Part shown: positions 6,237 to 15,227 of the stretch, piece after piece | Layout of the letters: each line of letters opens with the position of its first letter | Numbering within the stretch: position 1 is the stretch's first letter | Source: Sphingomonadales bacterium UBA6174 | GTDB taxonomy: Bacteria; Pseudomonadota; Alphaproteobacteria; Sphingomonadales; Sphingomonadaceae | Direction of reading: 5' to 3' | Length of the DNA: 28,288 nucleotides | NCBI GenBank assembly: GCA_002422945.1 | Contig: DITW01000097.1 | Span: 77,615 to 105,902 of the forward strand | The notes under the pieces: generated by a model | Told to the model about the DNA's origin: nothing | The model's database searches: none | The model's input: only the letters and a program-made list of their open reading frames with translations | Translations under genes and position numbers: made by a program

Positions 6237-7129
6237 TGCTCGCACGATTCCGATCAATCGGTTGGGTTGCGGCGGCTGCGATTGCCGTGCTGGGTTGCTA
6301 CCTGATTTCGTTGCGTGTCGCGACGGAGCGTGGGGCGTTGGAGTCGCTCGAATATAAGATCGCGATGTCGCAAAAGCACATCCGCGTGCTGCAGACCGAA
6401 CTCGGAACGCGTGGTCAGATGAACCAGCTGGAGCGTTGGAACGAGCAGGCGCTGGCGTTGGCGGCGCCGGAAGCCGAGCAGTTTCTGCCGGATGCAGAGG
6501 CGTTGGTCGCGTTAACAGAACGTCAGCCCGCTTTGCCGATGCAGGAAGATACGCAATTGGCATCGGCAGCGACCGATCTTGATGTGATGCCGGTGACGGC
6601 GACACCAACATTGTCGGATAAGCCTGCGCTGCGCACGGCCTCTTATGAAGTAGCGCCGGTGGCGACGAAGCTGACGCAGGAAGCGCGGTCTGTTGTAAAG
6701 AGCGACAAGGTCGAGAAGTCGGCAAAGGCCGAGAAAGCCGAGAAAGCCGAGAAAGCCGAGAAGGCCGAGAAATTGGTCAAGACCGAAAAGTCGGCAAAGG
6801 CTGAAAAGCGCGCCACCACGGATAAGTCGGATAAGTCGGATAAATCGAGTAAGTCCTCGAAAGGCGAAAAGCTCGCCAAGAGCGACAAGCCTGCCAAGGC
6901 GGACAAGGCCGCAAAAACCGAAAAGTCGGCGAAAGCGGATAAGCCATCCAAGACGGACAAGGTTGCGAAGGCCGACAAGCCTGCAAAAGCGGAAAAATCC
7001 GCCAAGACCGATAAGTCTTCCAAAGACAGCAAGACGGCCAAGTCCAGCAAAGACGCCAAGTCCAGCAAGGACAAGCCCGTTAAGCTGGCGTCGCTCAGCG
7101 TGAAGGCTAAGGAGACCCGTCGCCCGTGA
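6233..7129 (+). CDS. ftsL: Cell division protein FtsL-like, with long lysine-rich tail
   Basis: FtsL is a bitopic divisome protein that pairs with FtsB and activates FtsW-FtsI. This 298-residue protein has a short basic N-terminus, one membrane segment (about 10-28) and a predicted coiled coil (about 33-75) that includes RVLQTELGTRGQMNQLERWN, in keeping with FtsL and its place between rsmH and ftsI. A typical FtsL is near 100-150 residues. Here residues 156-298 form a low-complexity tail with about 45 Lys, mainly Ala, Ser, Asp and Glu otherwise, and no aromatic residue or Cys. With normal FtsL topology the tail would be periplasmic. AGGAGG at 6219-6224, 8 nt before the ATG, is a strong ribosome binding site. 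It overlaps both neighbours by 4 nt. The FtsL call is good; the tail's role is unknown. Confidence 0.82.
   Translation: MMLARFRSIGWVAAAAIAVLGCYLISLRVATERGALESLEYKIAMSQKHIRVLQTELGTRGQMNQLERWNEQALALAAPEAEQFLPDAEALVALTERQPALPMQEDTQLASAATDLDVMPVTATPTLSDKPALRTASYEVAPVATKLTQEARSVVKSDKVEKSAKAEKAEKAEKAEKAEKLVKTEKSAKAEKRATTDKSDKSDKSSKSSKGEKLAKSDKPAKADKAAKTEKSAKADKPSKTDKVAKADKPAKAEKSAKTDKSSKDSKTAKSSKDAKSSKDKPVKLASLSVKAKETRRP
6728..6772 (+). repeat. Five tandem 9-bp units inside ftsL
   Basis: Five back-to-back copies of GCCGAGAAA (the fourth ends in G) encode Ala-Glu-Lys repeated five times, residues 166-180 of FtsL. The same tail holds three copies of GATAAGTCG at 6821-6847 (last with one change) and an 18-bp direct duplication at 7037-7054 and 7055-7072. 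Units are multiples of three, so slippage would change tail length without breaking the frame. Confidence 0.95.
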
Positions 7130-8832
7130 CGACAGCTCCTCCGGTCGCCAAACCGACACGGCTGCATGTACCCGGCCGCCGCCAACAGGTGGCGGCCTTG
7201 TCGCGTGAGCGGCTGATGCTGGTGATGTTGTTGTTCCTTGCGGCGATCCTCGGGATTATCTTGAAGATCATGTACCTGACCTTCACCGGTCAGAGCGCCG
7301 ATGATCGTGCCGGTGCAATGTCTTCCATGCCGTTGCGCCCGGACATTGTCGATCGCAATGGCGAGACATTGGCGCGGACGATTGATGCATGGTCGATTGG
7401 CGTGCATGCGGATCGGCTGTTGACCCGTCCGGAAGATCTGGCGCCGCAATTAGCGGTGTTGATGCCGGAAAAGACCGCTGAGCAATATCTGGCGCTGCTC
7501 AAATCGCGCAAGCATTTCATCTATCTGCGGCGTCGCGCGATGCCGGAGTTGGTGGAGGCGGTGAACGCGCTCGGTGAACCGGGCATGGCCTTTGCGCGCG
7601 AGCCGGAACGGCTTTATCCGCAGGCCGAATTGGCGGCGCATGTCTTGGGCTGGACCAATCTTGACGGCACGGGCGTGACCGGCATGGAAAAGCTGCTCGA
7701 CAAGCGCATGTCTGATCCGAAATATGCAGGCAAGCCGGTGGTGCTGTCGATCGATAGCCGCGTGCAGGCGGCGGTCGAGAAGGAACTGGCGCAGGCGATG
7801 CTGAATTTTCAGGCGCGCGGCGCGACCGGCATCGTGCTTGATGTGCATAGCGGGGAAGTGATTGCGCTCACGTCCTTGCCGAGCTTCAACCCGAATGATC
7901 CGGGGCGCTCGCCACCGGAAACGCGGTTCAATCAGGCGATTACAGGCGTGTATGAACTTGGTTCGACGTTCAAGCCGATCACCATTGCGGCGGCGATGGA
8001 TGCCGGGGTCGTGACTTCATTGTCCAAGCGTTATGATGCGACCGCGCCGTTGAAGGTCGGCAAATTCTCTATTCGCGATGACCATCCGACCAAGCGCTGG
8101 CTGAATGTGCCGGAAATGCTGGTGCATAGTTCCAACATCGTGACCGCCCGCATTGCCGATGAACTGGGCAAGGACCGGTTGAACGGGATGTTCATGCGCT
8201 TGGGCTTTGGCGAGCCGGTGGCGATTGAAATGGCGGGCCGGGGTCGCCCGATCCAGCCGGTATTCTGGGCGCGAACCACCACCATGACCGCAGGCTATGG
8301 CCATGGCATTGCGGTGACGCCGATGCATCTCGCCAAGGCCTATGCCGCGCTTGCCAATGGCGGGATCATGCATCCGGTGACATTGCTAAAGCGCGAACCG
8401 GGCGCGATTGTGCCGGGCACGCGGGTGATTTCGCCGCAGGTGAGTTACCGCATCCGTCAGTTTATTCGTATGGTTGTGCTGGAAGGCACGGGCAAGCAGG
8501 CCAATGCGCCTGGCCTTCGCGTGGGCGGCAAGACCGGCACGGCGGAAAAGGCGAGCCAGGGCGGCTATGCACGCAGATCGCTAGTATCGACCTTTGCGGG
8601 GGTTTTCCCGGTCGACGATCCTAAATATGCGATTGTCATGATGTTGGATGAACCCAAAGGCACGGCGGAGACTTATGGCTATGCGACTGCGGGCTGGACG
8701 GCTGCGCCGGTCGTGCGCAAGGTTGTCGCGCGGATTGGGCCGTTGCTCGGCATCATTCCGGATGGGCGCAAGGATATTCCGCTGGAGGATATCAAGCCGC
8801 TGATCTGGCACCCCAAGGAAGGGGAAGAATGA
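7126..8832 (+). CDS. ftsI: Septal peptidoglycan transpeptidase FtsI (PBP3)
   Basis: FtsI is the class B penicillin-binding protein that cross-links septal peptidoglycan with FtsW as its glycosyltransferase partner. The 568-residue protein has an N-terminal membrane anchor (about 31-52) and a pedestal domain starting MPLRPDIVDRNGETLA. The transpeptidase domain has all three catalytic motifs: STFK (Ser280 nucleophile), SSN (335-337) and KTGT (469-472). The GTG start at 7126 overlaps the ftsL stop in GTGA, with AAGGAG at 7109-7114. It ends in an ATGA overlap with murE. Length is typical for an alphaproteobacterial FtsI. It would be a beta-lactam target. Confidence 0.97.
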   Translation: MTTAPPVAKPTRLHVPGRRQQVAALSRERLMLVMLLFLAAILGIILKIMYLTFTGQSADDRAGAMSSMPLRPDIVDRNGETLARTIDAWSIGVHADRLLTRPEDLAPQLAVLMPEKTAEQYLALLKSRKHFIYLRRRAMPELVEAVNALGEPGMAFAREPERLYPQAELAAHVLGWTNLDGTGVTGMEKLLDKRMSDPKYAGKPVVLSIDSRVQAAVEKELAQAMLNFQARGATGIVLDVHSGEVIALTSLPSFNPNDPGRSPPETRFNQAITGVYELGSTFKPITIAAAMDAGVVTSLSKRYDATAPLKVGKFSIRDDHPTKRWLNVPEMLVHSSNIVTARIADELGKDRLNGMFMRLGFGEPVAIEMAGRGRPIQPVFWARTTTMTAGYGHGIAVTPMHLAKAYAALANGGIMHPVTLLKREPGAIVPGTRVISPQVSYRIRQFIRMVVLEGTGKQANAPGLRVGGKTGTAEKASQGGYARRSLVSTFAGVFPVDDPKYAIVMMLDEPKGTAETYGYATAGWTAAPVVRKVVARIGPLLGIIPDGRKDIPLEDIKPLIWHPKEGEE

Positions 8833-10247
8833 TGCGGCTCGGCATGCTGACAGGCGCGGATGAGCAGGCCGAGGTCACCGGGTTCGCCATCGACAACCGC
8901 AAGGTGACGACCGGCACTGTCTTTGGCGCATTTCAGGGCGCACGGTTCAACGGCGAAGACTTTATCGAAGATGCGATCAAGGCAGGCGCGGTCGCAATTG
9001 TCGCCCGGCTCGAGGCGCGGGTGGTGGGCGCTGTCCATCTGGCGGCGGACGAGCCGCGCGCGTTGTTCGCGCAGCTTGCCGCCCGTTTTTACGCGCCATT
9101 TCCGCAAGTGGCGGTGGCCGTTACCGGCACCAATGGCAAGACGTCGACGGTCGAACTGACCCGTCAACTGTGGCAGATGGCGGGGCATAAAGCCGCGAGT
9201 ATCGGGACGTTGGGCATTGCCACTGCCGATAGCCAAGTGACGACCGGCCTCACCACCCCGGATATCGTGACCTTTCTCGATAATATGGCCAGCCTTGCGC
9301 GTGCGGGCGTGACCCATGCGGCGTTCGAGGCATCGAGCCACGGCCTTGCCCAATATCGCACCGAGGGTCTGCCGGTGATCGCGGGGGCGTTTTCCAACCT
9401 GTCGCGCGATCATCTCGATTATCACGGCACGATGGAGGATTATTTCGCGGCCAAGATGCGGCTGTTTTCGGACGTGCTGCAACCCGGTGCCGCCGCCGTG
9501 ATCTGGGCGGATGATGCCTATGCCCAACAGGTCGAGGCGATGGCGCGGGCGCGGGGGTTGAAGATTTTCACGGTCGGGGAAAAGGGCGCGTTTCTAAGGC
9601 TGGTGCGCCGCACCCCGACGCCGCTTGGCCAGACGCTTATGATTGCGGTCGAAGGGCGGGACGTAACGGTCGATCTGCCGTTAATTGGCGGCTATCAGGC
9701 AGCGAATGCGTTATTATCGGCGGGGCTGGTGATCGCATCGGGCGGGGATATTGCCCGGACCTTGGCCGATCTTGGACAGGTGCAGGGCGTGCGGGGGCGA
9801 TTGGAACGCGCGGTGATGACCAAGGCGGGCGCGCCCGTCTATGTTGATTATGCCCATACCCCTGATGGGCTGGCGGCGGCGATTGAGGCATTGCGTCCTC
9901 ACACCAAGGGGCGGTTGATCACTGTTTTTGGCGCTGGCGGCGACCGCGATACCGGCAAGCGTCCGCAAATGGGGGCGACTGCGGCACGATTGTCGGAGGT
10001 GGTGATCGTGACGGATGATAATCCCCGGAGCGAAGACCCGGCGTTGATCCGGCGCTCGATCCTGACGGCGGCGCCGGGGGCGCAAGAAATCGGGGACCGG
10101 CGTTCGGCCATTGCAGCGGCCATCGCAATGGCGCAAACCGATGATGTGGTGTTGATCGCTGGCAAGGGCCATGAACAGGGGCAAATTGTGGGGAATCAGA
10201 TATTGCCGTTCGATGATGTGCAGGTGGCACAGGAGTGTGCGGCATGA
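8829..10247 (+). CDS. murE: UDP-MurNAc-tripeptide synthetase MurE (meso-DAP adding)
   Basis: MurE ligates the third amino acid to UDP-MurNAc-L-Ala-D-Glu in the cytoplasm using ATP. The 472-residue protein shows the Mur ligase P-loop TGTNGKTS at 99-106, the carbamylated-lysine region YFAAKMRLFSD (Lys209), the central DHLDYHGTMEDY and the C-terminal domain with YVDYAHTPDGL. The motif DNPR at 397-400 is the known signature for meso-diaminopimelate, so the peptidoglycan should be the usual Gram-negative DAP type. Two adjacent ATGs (8829, 8832) can serve as start; the first gives the ATGA overlap with ftsI. The 3' end overlaps murF. Confidence 0.97.
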   Translation: MMRLGMLTGADEQAEVTGFAIDNRKVTTGTVFGAFQGARFNGEDFIEDAIKAGAVAIVARLEARVVGAVHLAADEPRALFAQLAARFYAPFPQVAVAVTGTNGKTSTVELTRQLWQMAGHKAASIGTLGIATADSQVTTGLTTPDIVTFLDNMASLARAGVTHAAFEASSHGLAQYRTEGLPVIAGAFSNLSRDHLDYHGTMEDYFAAKMRLFSDVLQPGAAAVIWADDAYAQQVEAMARARGLKIFTVGEKGAFLRLVRRTPTPLGQTLMIAVEGRDVTVDLPLIGGYQAANALLSAGLVIASGGDIARTLADLGQVQGVRGRLERAVMTKAGAPVYVDYAHTPDGLAAAIEALRPHTKGRLITVFGAGGDRDTGKRPQMGATAARLSEVVIVTDDNPRSEDPALIRRSILTAAPGAQEIGDRRSAIAAAIAMAQTDDVVLIAGKGHEQGQIVGNQILPFDDVQVAQECAA

Positions 10248-11650
10248 GTGATGCGCTATGGACCGGTCATGAAATTGCCGCTGCGGTGCATGGCACGGCA
10301 TCGGCGGATTTTGCCGTCAATGGCGTGGCCTTTGACAGTCGCGAAATCGGGTCGGGCGATTTGTTCATCGCGTTGAAGGGCGAGACGACCGACGGTCATC
10401 GCTTTTTGGCCCAAGTGGCTATGAGTGGCGCGGGTGGCGCGATTGTGAGCGATGCGAGCAATGTGCCGCCGGGCCTTCCTTATGTGCTGGTCGCGGATAC
10501 GACGGCGGCGTTGAATGCGCTTGGGTGCGCGGCGCGGGCGCGGATGCAGGGCGTGGTGATCGGTGTTACCGGCTCGGTCGGCAAGACCGGCACGAAAGAG
10601 GCGCTGGCCGATGCCTTGGCGCGGGCGAACAAGGGCCGGGTCCATCGCTCGGTCAAAAGCTATAACAATCATACCGGTGTGCCGTTGAGCCTGTCGCGCA
10701 TGCCGCGCGATACTAAGTTCGGCGTGTTTGAAATGGGGATGAGCGCGCCCGGCGAATTGGCGGCGCTGACCCGGCTGGTCCGGCCCCATGTCGCGTTGGT
10801 GACGGCGATTGCCCCGGCGCATAGTGCGTTTTTCCCGGATGAAAGCGCGATTGCCGATGCCAAGGGCGAGGTGTTTCAGGGCCTGGAACCGAATGGCACG
10901 GCGATCCTGCCGTTCGATAGCCCGCATTATGAACGGCTATTGGCGGCGGCAAAGCCCTATGCGGCGAAGATGGTCAGCTTTGGACGCAGCGTTGGGGCGG
11001 ATGTCCGTGCGCGTGATGTGGTGCATGGCGAGGCCAATGGCACCTATGTCAATGCGGTGTTGCCGGGCGCGGAACTGAGCTATTCGCTCAGCCAGCCGGG
11101 CGAACATTGGGTGTCCAATTCATTGGCCGTCATTGCGGCAGTGCAGGCGGCGGGCGGCGATCTGGCGGCGGCGGGACTGGCCTTGGCCGATATGCCGGGC
11201 CTAGCGGGACGCGGTGCGCGGCAGATGATCGATATCGGTAGCGGCGAGGCGTTGCTGATCGATGAAAGCTATAATGCGAATCCGGCATCCATGGCGGCGA
11301 CCCTTGGCCAGCTTGGCAAGGAAGAGGCGGTGCGGCGGTTGGCGGTGCTGGGCGCGATGAAGGAATTGGGCGAGAAATCGGACGGATTCCACGCGGCTTT
11401 GGCCGAACATATTGAGGCTGCCGATCTGGCGGTTGCGATTTTGGTCGGGCCGGAAATGACCGCGCTTGCAAAGGCGCTTGAGGGCAGGCGCGATTTCGTC
11501 CATGTGCCGGATTGTTCGGCGGCGATTGTCGCGCTTGATCGTTTGATCGCGCCGGGCGATGCCATTTTGGTCAAAGGCTCCAACTCCATCGGGCTTTCTC
11601 GTCTGGTCGCCCATTTGGTCGAACATCACGGGCAAGGCGGGAACGCATAA
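10244..11650 (+). CDS. murF: UDP-MurNAc-pentapeptide synthetase MurF
   Basis: MurF adds D-Ala-D-Ala to UDP-MurNAc-tripeptide, completing the cytoplasmic precursor; Ddl, encoded downstream, supplies the dipeptide. The 468-residue protein has an N-terminal substrate domain (VNGVAFDSREIGSGDLFIALKG), the P-loop TGSVGKTGTKE at about 109-119, KSYNNHTGVPLSL, FEMGMSAPGEL and the C-terminal DESYNANPASM. I chose ATG 10244 because AGGAG at 10231-10235 lies 8 nt upstream and the start overlaps the murE stop as ATGA; a GTG at 10235 is in frame but overlaps that ribosome site. The stop TAA shares one base with the mraY ATG. Confidence 0.97.
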   Translation: MSDALWTGHEIAAAVHGTASADFAVNGVAFDSREIGSGDLFIALKGETTDGHRFLAQVAMSGAGGAIVSDASNVPPGLPYVLVADTTAALNALGCAARARMQGVVIGVTGSVGKTGTKEALADALARANKGRVHRSVKSYNNHTGVPLSLSRMPRDTKFGVFEMGMSAPGELAALTRLVRPHVALVTAIAPAHSAFFPDESAIADAKGEVFQGLEPNGTAILPFDSPHYERLLAAAKPYAAKMVSFGRSVGADVRARDVVHGEANGTYVNAVLPGAELSYSLSQPGEHWVSNSLAVIAAVQAAGGDLAAAGLALADMPGLAGRGARQMIDIGSGEALLIDESYNANPASMAATLGQLGKEEAVRRLAVLGAMKELGEKSDGFHAALAEHIEAADLAVAILVGPEMTALAKALEGRRDFVHVPDCSAAIVALDRLIAPGDAILVKGSNSIGLSRLVAHLVEHHGQGGNA

Positions 11651-12723
11651 TGCTGTACTGGATCGCAGAACAATTCCACTTCGCGGGGCTTCTCAACCTG
11701 TTCCGCTACATCACCTTTCGCACCGGCGGGGCGCTGTTTACTGCGCTGCTGATCGGCCTGTTGATCGGGCCAAAGGCGATTGCATGGCTGCGGATCAGGC
11801 AGGGCAAGGGTCAGCCGATCCGTTCGGATGGGCCGCAGACGCACCTTGCCAAGGTCGGCACGCCGACAATGGGCGGGTTGATGATGCTGGTCGCGATTGC
11901 ATTGTCGATGCTGTTGTGGATGGACATGACCAATGCCTTTGTCTGGGCGTGTCTGTTGGTGCTGTTCGGCTTTGGCCTGATTGGCTTTCTCGACGATTTC
12001 GACAAGGTGACGAAGCGCAGCCACAAGGGCGTATCGGGCAAGGCGCGATTGCTGGCGGAGTTTCTGGTCGCGGGCGCGGCGGTGTCGATCATCGTTTCGG
12101 TCAGCGGCGACACCAATCTCTATCTGCCCTTTGTAAAGGGGCCGGTGATCGATCTGGGCTGGTTCTATGTGCTGTTCGGCGCGACGGTGATCGTGGGCGC
12201 GGGCAATGCGGTGAATTTAACGGATGGGCTGGATGGGCTGGCGACGATGCCGATGATCGTGTCGTCGATGACGTTCCTCGTGTTCGTCTATCTCGTCGGC
12301 AATGCGAAATTCGCGCCTTATCTCGGCATTCCCTATATTCCGGGCGCGGCCCATGCGGCGATCCTGTGCGCCGCGATCATGGGGGCGGGGCTGGCGTTTC
12401 TCTGGTTCAATGCGCCGCCTGCCGCGATTTTCATGGGGGATACCGGGTCTTTGGCCTTGGGCGGGGCCTTGGGCGCGATTGCGGTTGTCGCCCATCATGA
12501 AATCGTGCTGGCCTTGGTTGGCGGCTTGTTCGTGGTCGAGGCATTGTCGGTCATCATTCAGGTGTTCTGGTACAAACGGACCGGCAAGCGCGTGTTCCGT
12601 ATGGCGCCGATCCACCATCATTTCGAACAATTGGGTTGGGCCGAGACGAAGGTCGTGATCCGTTTCTGGATCATCTCGTTTGCACTGGCGCTGGCCGGTC
12701 TTGCGACGCTGAAACTGCGGTGA
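11650..12723 (+). CDS. mraY: Phospho-N-acetylmuramoyl-pentapeptide-transferase MraY
   Basis: MraY is a multi-pass inner-membrane enzyme that transfers phospho-MurNAc-pentapeptide to undecaprenyl phosphate, forming lipid I. The 357-residue protein has about ten hydrophobic helices and the conserved cytoplasmic motifs: GTPTMGG (70-76), the Asp pair FLDDFDK (115-116), NLTDGLDGLA (189-198), FMGDTGSLALGG (261-272) and PIHHHFE with three His at 322-324. These include the Mg-binding and catalytic residues of the family. The start shares one base with the murF stop (TAATG) and the end overlaps murD by GTGA. Length is the family norm. Confidence 0.98.
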   Translation: MLYWIAEQFHFAGLLNLFRYITFRTGGALFTALLIGLLIGPKAIAWLRIRQGKGQPIRSDGPQTHLAKVGTPTMGGLMMLVAIALSMLLWMDMTNAFVWACLLVLFGFGLIGFLDDFDKVTKRSHKGVSGKARLLAEFLVAGAAVSIIVSVSGDTNLYLPFVKGPVIDLGWFYVLFGATVIVGAGNAVNLTDGLDGLATMPMIVSSMTFLVFVYLVGNAKFAPYLGIPYIPGAAHAAILCAAIMGAGLAFLWFNAPPAAIFMGDTGSLALGGALGAIAVVAHHEIVLALVGGLFVVEALSVIIQVFWYKRTGKRVFRMAPIHHHFEQLGWAETKVVIRFWIISFALALAGLATLKLR

Positions 12724-13994
12724 TCGTTTCCGACGCCTTTCGCGGGAAAAATTATGCGGTGCTGGGCCTTGCGCGGTCCGGCCTTGCCACCGTGCGCACA
12801 CTGATCGCGAGCGGGGCGAAGGTCACGGCGTGGGACAGCAATGCAGCCGCGCGGGATGAAGTCGGGCCAGACGTCACGCTCGCTGATCTGATGGAGATCG
12901 ACCTTGCCGGTTTCGATGCGCTGGTCGTATCGCCGGGGGTGCCGATCAACCGCCATCCGATTGCGGATAAGGCGCGGGCGGCGCATGTGCCGATTATCGG
13001 CGACATCGAATTATTTGCCGAGGCGCAGGCCAGCCTGCCACCGCATCTGGTGGTCGGCATTACCGGCACCAATGGCAAGTCGACGACGACGGCGCTTATT
13101 CATCATCTCTGCGTTACGGCAGGACGACCCGCGACGCTGGGTGGTAATATCGGCCTGCCGATCTTGGGGCAGCAGCCCTTGCCTGCGGGCGGGGTCTATG
13201 TGCTTGAGCTGTCGAGCTATCAGATCGATCTCAGCCACAGCCTTGCCTGCGATATTGCGGTGCTGACCAATATCACGCCCGATCATCTTGACCGTTATGA
13301 CGGCTTTGCGGGCTATTGCGCGTCTAAACAGCGGTTGTTCAATTTCCAGCATCTCGATCAACTGGCGATTATCGCCTGTGATGACGATCCGTCGCGGATG
13401 ATCGCAAGCCGGATCAACCATCGCCTGATCCGCGTTCATGCGGCGGATATTCATGATCAATCGCGTTGGCCGACCCTACAAGGGCCGCATAATGCCCAGA
13501 ATGTCGCGATTGCGATCAAGGTCGCACAGGCGCTCGGCATTGATGATGCGATGATTGAACAGGGATTGGCGACCTATCCCGGCCTGCCGCATCGGATGCA
13601 GCGGGTGAAGGAACGCGCAGGCGTGCTTTATGTCAATGACAGCAAGGCGACCAATCCGGATTCGACCGCGCCTGCCTTGGGTGCGTATCCGGCGATCCAC
13701 TGGATTTTGGGCGGTGTCGCCAAGACCGATAGCTTGCAAGCTTGCGAACGCTGGTTCGGCAATGTGCGGGCGGCTTATGTGATTGGCGAGGCCGCGCCAT
13801 TGTTTGAAAAATTGCTCTCGCCATTCATGCGGGTGACGATGAGCGGCACGCTTGAACAGGCGGTGCGGGATGCGGCGGCGGTGGCCGTGCCGGGCGAGAC
13901 GGTGTTGCTGTCCCCGGCCTGTGCATCCTTTGATCAGTTTCGCGATTTCGAGGCGCGGGGTGATGCATTCGTCGCGGCGGTGGAAGGCCTATGA
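12720..13994 (+). CDS. murD: UDP-MurNAc-L-alanine:D-glutamate ligase MurD
   Basis: MurD adds D-glutamate to UDP-MurNAc-L-Ala. The 424-residue protein has an N-terminal Rossmann-like domain (YAVLGLARSGLATVRTL), the P-loop GTNGKST at about 116-122, the family segment LELSSYQID, NITPDHLDRYDGF and the C-terminal VNDSKATNPDST and LLSPACASFDQF. The GTG at 12720 overlaps the mraY stop (GTGA) and places the conserved AVLGLARSG region at the normal distance from the N-terminus; the open frame runs further upstream inside mraY but without family similarity. It is followed by ftsW with an ATGA overlap. It is slightly shorter than the usual 440-450 residues, with no motif missing. Confidence 0.96.
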   Translation: MIVSDAFRGKNYAVLGLARSGLATVRTLIASGAKVTAWDSNAAARDEVGPDVTLADLMEIDLAGFDALVVSPGVPINRHPIADKARAAHVPIIGDIELFAEAQASLPPHLVVGITGTNGKSTTTALIHHLCVTAGRPATLGGNIGLPILGQQPLPAGGVYVLELSSYQIDLSHSLACDIAVLTNITPDHLDRYDGFAGYCASKQRLFNFQHLDQLAIIACDDDPSRMIASRINHRLIRVHAADIHDQSRWPTLQGPHNAQNVAIAIKVAQALGIDDAMIEQGLATYPGLPHRMQRVKERAGVLYVNDSKATNPDSTAPALGAYPAIHWILGGVAKTDSLQACERWFGNVRAAYVIGEAAPLFEKLLSPFMRVTMSGTLEQAVRDAAAVAVPGETVLLSPACASFDQFRDFEARGDAFVAAVEGL

Positions 13995-15223
13995 ACGGCA
14001 TGCAGCAAGGCTCGCACCCCGGCCAGAGCGAACGCGGACGTCCGCGCGTATTGCGACCGGTGGCGCATAAGCAGCGGTTGGGTCGTGCCGACCGGACCCC
14101 GCTTGGCCGCTGGTTCTGGGAAATTGATCGGGTGCTGGTGATGCTGGTGCTGGTGCTGGTCGCGATTGGCCTGGTGTCAGTCGCCGCCGCATCGCCCGCC
14201 TCCGCGCGGCGTTATTCGGATTTGACCCATATTATCGCGCCGCTTCATTATTTCTGGCGTCAGGTGGTGTGGCTGGTGATCGGTCTGCCGTTGATGTTCA
14301 TGACATCATTGCTACCCAAGGATCGGGCGCGGCGCATGGCGATATATGTCGGCCTTTTCTGCCTGTTGATGATGTTCGCCATCCCATTGGCCGGAACCGA
14401 AGCGAATGGCGCGCGGCGTTGGATCAACCTTGCGGGTTTCCAGTTTCAGCCATCGGAATTTTTGAAGCCCGCATATGTCGTGGCGATGGCGTGGTTGTTG
14501 TCGTTGCGGAACCTTGATCGGACATTGCCGGTCATGCGAATTTCGGCAGTGGTGACGGCGATCATCGCGGTATTGCTGATGTTGCAGCCGGATTTTGGAC
14601 AGACTGTGATTTTTGCGGGCATCTGGATGGTGTTGATGATGCTGGCGGGGATTTCGGCCCGGGTGATTGGCGTGCTGGTCGGTCTTGGGGTGGCGGCAGT
14701 GGTCAGTGCCTATGTTTTATATTCGGTCGCCCGCAATCGCATCAACGCGTTTTTGTTTGGCGAAGGCGATGATTATCAGGTGCAGGCAGCGCATAACGCC
14801 ATCACCAATGGCGGGTTTTTCGGTACGGGGCCGGGCGGGGGCGAGGCCAAATTCCGTCTGCCGGAGGCGCATACCGATTATATCTATTCGGTGATCGGCG
14901 AAGAATTCGGTTTGATATCGTGCATTGCAGTGGCGCTGCTTTATGCCGCGATTGTGGTGCGGGTGTTCGTCCGCCTGTTAGACGAAGAAGATGATTTTGT
15001 GTTGCTGGCATCTGCAGGACTTGCGACCCAATTCGGATTGCAGGCCGTGATCAATATTGCCGTGAATGTCGGCCTTGCCCCGTCCAAGGGGATGACATTA
15101 CCGTTTATCAGCTATGGCGGGTCGTCGATGATCGCGGTATCGGCTGGTTTCGGATTGTTGCTGGCGTTCACCCGGCGCAACCCTGCTGCAAAACGTTCAC
15201 CCTATATCGTGACGAGGACATAA
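13991..15223 (+). CDS. ftsW: Septal peptidoglycan glycosyltransferase FtsW
   Basis: FtsW is a SEDS-family membrane enzyme that polymerises lipid II into glycan strands at the septum together with FtsI. The 410-residue protein has a basic cytoplasmic N-terminus of about 45 residues and then about ten hydrophobic helices. SEDS signatures are clear: GARRWINLAGFQFQPSEFLK, LMLQPDFGQT, the extracellular loop GGEAKFRLPEAHTDYIYSVIGEEFG and GMTLPFISYGGSS. The ATG overlaps the murD stop as ATGA. FtsW rather than RodA is chosen because of its place in the dcw cluster and the Pro-rich loop pattern. It is separated from murG by only four bases. Confidence 0.97.
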   Translation: MNGMQQGSHPGQSERGRPRVLRPVAHKQRLGRADRTPLGRWFWEIDRVLVMLVLVLVAIGLVSVAAASPASARRYSDLTHIIAPLHYFWRQVVWLVIGLPLMFMTSLLPKDRARRMAIYVGLFCLLMMFAIPLAGTEANGARRWINLAGFQFQPSEFLKPAYVVAMAWLLSLRNLDRTLPVMRISAVVTAIIAVLLMLQPDFGQTVIFAGIWMVLMMLAGISARVIGVLVGLGVAAVVSAYVLYSVARNRINAFLFGEGDDYQVQAAHNAITNGGFFGTGPGGGEAKFRLPEAHTDYIYSVIGEEFGLISCIAVALLYAAIVVRVFVRLLDEEDDFVLLASAGLATQFGLQAVINIAVNVGLAPSKGMTLPFISYGGSSMIAVSAGFGLLLAFTRRNPAAKRSPYIVTRT

Positions 15224-15227
15224 AGCA

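Noticed and set aside
6728..6772. Tandem repeats as a CRISPR-like or other non-coding array
   Set aside because: The units are 9 bp without spacers and are in frame within ftsL, so they are coding repeats.
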